DNA from: Rhodospirillaceae bacterium
GTDB lineage: Bacteria; Pseudomonadota; Alphaproteobacteria; UBA6615
DNA: 63,730 nt
Assembly (NCBI GenBank): GCA_002713365.1
Contig: PASR01000012.1
Location: 73,848 to 137,577, forward strand
Direction: 5' to 3'
In this document: positions 61,728 to 63,730 of the stretch, in pieces
Layout of the letters: each line of letters starts with the position of its first letter
Numbering within the stretch: position 1 is the first letter of the stretch
Program-made: the position numbers and the translations under genes
The notes under the pieces: model-generated
What the model saw: only the letters and a program-made list of their open reading frames with translations
Database searches by the model: none
Told to the model about the DNA's origin: nothing

Positions 61728-62516
61728 ATGACTACTGATCAAATAATATGTACTGAGGACGGCTCTTCAGGTAAGATCATATTTAATAATCCACAGAGAC
61801 ATAACGCAATGTCGCTAGAAATGTGGCGTGATGGCACTAAAGCTATACAAGATCTCTGTAGCTCTGATAAAATTAGGTGTATTAGTTTAAAAGGAGCTGG
61901 CGATAAAGCGTTTGTTGCCGGAGCTGATATTTCAAAATTTGGAAAAGAGCGAAACTCAAAAGATGCCATTGAGGAATACAACGATTCGGTACGTACATTT
62001 CAAGAAACTTTAATAAAAGTACCCATACCCACTATAGCTGAAATTAATGGTTATTGTATCGGGGGCGGTTTAGCAATTGCACTGTGCTGTGACATTAGAA
62101 TAGCCGCAAATAATTCACGATTTGCGGTACCAGCTGCTAAACTTGGACTAGGCTATGCAGCTAACGGAATAGAACGATTAATGCAAATAGTAGGGCCATC
62201 TTTTGCTATGGAAATATTTTATACAGCGCGACAGTTTTCTTCAGAAGAAGCGTTAACCATGGGACTAGTAAATAGGGTGCTTAATAATTCTGAATTAACT
62301 GAGTACTGCGATAATTATGTAAATATAATCGCAAACAATGCACCTCTGACAATTAAAGCAGTTAAAGCTGCAGTAAACGAAAACTTAAAGTCCTATAGCG
62401 ACAGAAACTTGGAGCTATGTGATGAGATGGTTACTGCTTGTTTTAATAGCAAAGACTATATTGAAGGACAGGCTGCTTTTATGGAAAAACGTAAACCCGT
62501 TTTTACAGGCACTTAA
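61728..62516 (+). CDS. Crotonase-family protein lacking both hydratase glutamates
   Basis: This 262-residue enoyl-CoA hydratase/isomerase-fold protein has the oxyanion-hole segments AFVAGADISKFG and CIGGGLAIALCCD intact. Aligned to rat enoyl-CoA hydratase, the Glu144 position (GGGCELA) reads GGGLAIA and the Glu164 position (QPEI) reads VPAA, so both general acid/base residues are alanine. Ordinary hydration is therefore unlikely. Isomerase, hydrolase, decarboxylase or ring-cleaving activity remains possible. It forms a two-gene unit with the CoA-transferase and overlaps the convergent dehydrogenase by 4 bp. Confidence 0.88.
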   Translation: MTTDQIICTEDGSSGKIIFNNPQRHNAMSLEMWRDGTKAIQDLCSSDKIRCISLKGAGDKAFVAGADISKFGKERNSKDAIEEYNDSVRTFQETLIKVPIPTIAEINGYCIGGGLAIALCCDIRIAANNSRFAVPAAKLGLGYAANGIERLMQIVGPSFAMEIFYTARQFSSEEALTMGLVNRVLNNSELTEYCDNYVNIIANNAPLTIKAVKAAVNENLKSYSDRNLELCDEMVTACFNSKDYIEGQAAFMEKRKPVFTGT

Positions 62517-63376
62517 GACTTTGATAAATACCTATATATTTCAGTAAAATCACTATTAGGTAGAGCAGAATTAGTTTGTCTCCATAAACGAGAGACAACG
62601 TCACCAATATCATTGGGTGTCTTCGCCTTCACAACTTGATCATGATATAAAGAAACATCTTTAGACATCAGTGCAGTGGCAAAGCCCGCATCAAAAGTAC
62701 CACTTAATATACGTTTAGGAAACTTATCTTCTGTAGAAGTATTACGACCGCTAGAAACATTTAATACAGATAATATAGTTTTCATCTCTAATCCATGTGA
62801 AAGACCAAATATAGTCGCTTCAGAAGTTGCCGCCATAGCAGTAGCAGAAAGAAAATTATTAAGTAACTTCATTGCTTGCGCCTGTCCAGGTTCTTGTCCT
62901 ACCTGAATAACATTACCTGCAATTACATTAAAAACTTCAGTTAGACCTTCAATACTATCATCAGGACCAGAACACATTAATGCCAGAGTGGCAGCAACTG
63001 CCCCTGATTTGCCTCCACTGACAGGAGCGTCTATAAAAATAATATTTTCTTTAGATAAATTGTTTCCAACTTTAGAAGCAGTCTCAGGACCAGTGGTAGA
63101 TAAATCAATTATTGTATGACATTTACGGCTTTTTGCCTTCACTATATCTTTTGTGACCTCGGTAACAATTGATCCATCCGGAAGACTTAGGAAAATAAAT
63201 TCTGAGGCTAAAGCAACATCTAAAATACTGCCTGCTATACCTGCTCCTCTGGGAGCTCTTTCTGCTGTTCCAGCAATATCATAACAAATAATATTTATAC
63301 CAGATTTTACTAGATTACTGCACATAGCAGCTCCCATATTACCAAGGCCAATAAACCCATATACATTAGTTGCCAT
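62513..63376 (-). CDS. 3-hydroxyisobutyrate-dehydrogenase-family oxidoreductase
   Basis: This 287-residue beta-hydroxyacid dehydrogenase has the NAD(P) loop GFIGLGNMGAAM, the substrate motif DAPVSGGKSGA and the catalytic lysine in QAMKLLNNFL. Family members oxidise 3-hydroxyisobutyrate, tartronate semialdehyde, gamma-hydroxybutyrate and similar acids, and this sequence does not decide which. It diverges from the partial lactonase gene. Confidence 0.88.
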   Translation of the reverse strand: MATNVYGFIGLGNMGAAMCSNLVKSGINIICYDIAGTAERAPRGAGIAGSILDVALASEFIFLSLPDGSIVTEVTKDIVKAKSRKCHTIIDLSTTGPETASKVGNNLSKENIIFIDAPVSGGKSGAVAATLALMCSGPDDSIEGLTEVFNVIAGNVIQVGQEPGQAQAMKLLNNFLSATAMAATSEATIFGLSHGLEMKTILSVLNVSSGRNTSTEDKFPKRILSGTFDAGFATALMSKDVSLYHDQVVKAKTPNDIGDVVSRLWRQTNSALPNSDFTEIYRYLSKS

Positions 63377-63473
63377 AACCCATAATCCTTTAGACTTAAA
63401 ATATTGATAGTTTTAATTTACTGTATCTTTATAGCTAGATTCTTTTATTGAATAGAGGTTTAGGAGCAAATTA

Positions 63474-63730
63474 ATGACAACAACTCAAATCTGGGAACTT
63501 TATGCAATAAAGTATGGTACTATAGAGGGAAGAAATAGAAATGAGAATTTCTTAACGTCAGACCCTCATGATCAATCTCCTATGCCCCTCGATTATTTTG
63601 TCTGGGCTGCAATATCTGATAATAAAACTATAATTATAGACACAGGCTTTAACGATACTGAAGCAAAAAAACGTGGAAGAATTTTACAACGTAGCGTTAC
63701 AGAGGGTCTATCAATGATAGGAATTACAGC
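63474..63730 (+). CDS. N-acyl-homoserine-lactonase-like metallo-beta-lactamase-fold protein, 5' part
   Basis: The first 85 codons of a gene cut by the window end are open without a stop, beginning MTTTQIWELYAIKYGTIEGR. The segment TIIIDTGFNDTEAKKRGR matches the first strands of quorum-quenching lactonases of the AttM/AiiA type, with the usual acid-then-glycine turn. The zinc-binding HxHxDH motif lies beyond the window, so the assignment rests on the N terminus only. AGGAG at 63462-63466 precedes the ATG by seven bases. Confidence 0.72.
   Translation, partial: MTTTQIWELYAIKYGTIEGRNRNENFLTSDPHDQSPMPLDYFVWAAISDNKTIIIDTGFNDTEAKKRGRILQRSVTEGLSMIGIT

Overview
The window is AT-rich, densely packed bacterial chromosome. 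Several features point to an uncultured, probably free-living alphaproteobacterium: a class II ribonucleotide reductase (NrdJ) with the alphaproteobacterial TSCPD/zinc-ribbon tail, a DUF482 FemAB-like gene next to clpA-clpS, a DUF1489 gene, the dapA-smpB pair, and a MerR-type LiuR regulon for leucine breakdown. The low GC and compact spacing recall marine plankton lineages, but that placement is inferred. I saw no tRNA, rRNA, insertion sequence, prophage or CRISPR array.

Layout. 1-10.7 kb is housekeeping: the 3' part of nrdJ, a GC-rich multi-hairpin intergenic element that looks like a small RNA, a RidA-like protein, a FemAB-like protein, clpA/clpS, an arylformamidase-like hydrolase, a four-domain rhodanese, a penicillin-binding-protein-type carboxypeptidase with a SPOR domain, and a MaoC hot-dog protein. 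10.7-14.7 kb makes sugar nucleotides (galU-ugd-phosphohexomutase, giving UDP-glucuronate). It is flanked by a 24-codon microORF with an exceptional Shine-Dalgarno sequence and by a galU leader holding competing inverted repeats. 14.7-18.3 kb carries a J-domain/VWA pair and a molybdopterin oxidoreductase. 18.5-22.5 kb has tandem 2-oxoglutarate-type oxygenases, a ketopantoate-reductase-like protein, a small unknown protein and DUF1489.

22.6-29.7 kb is a complete leucine/isovalerate (liu) pathway from isovaleryl-CoA dehydrogenase to HMG-CoA lyase, with a perfect palindromic operator between the divergent transcripts. 29.8-36.5 kb holds an SDR gene broken by an in-frame TGA, a second acyl-CoA dehydrogenase, an HCCA-isomerase-like protein, two threonine-dehydratase-like enzymes, smpB, dapA and a haloacid dehalogenase. 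36.6-40.4 kb has a nitrile hydratase/thiocyanate hydrolase in three pieces, a flavin reductase-like protein, a TetR regulator and a VOC dioxygenase-like protein. glnS follows a clear terminator.

42.3-63.7 kb is an accessory catabolic block: a ThDP enzyme, an aryl-CoA ligase plus a monooxygenase of the salicylyl/anthraniloyl-CoA type, an M20 hydrolase, a cupin, a DapA-family aldolase/lyase, a C-C-hydrolase-like alpha/beta protein, PurU, a xanthine-dehydrogenase-family large subunit without partner subunits, hydantoinase A and B, an SDR, NIPSNAP, a class III CoA-transferase, a crotonase lacking both hydratase glutamates, a hydroxyisobutyrate-dehydrogenase-like enzyme, and the start of an AHL-lactonase-like protein. 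Together these suggest CoA-linked and hydrolytic degradation of aromatic or N-heterocyclic compounds, but no single substrate can be named from sequence alone.
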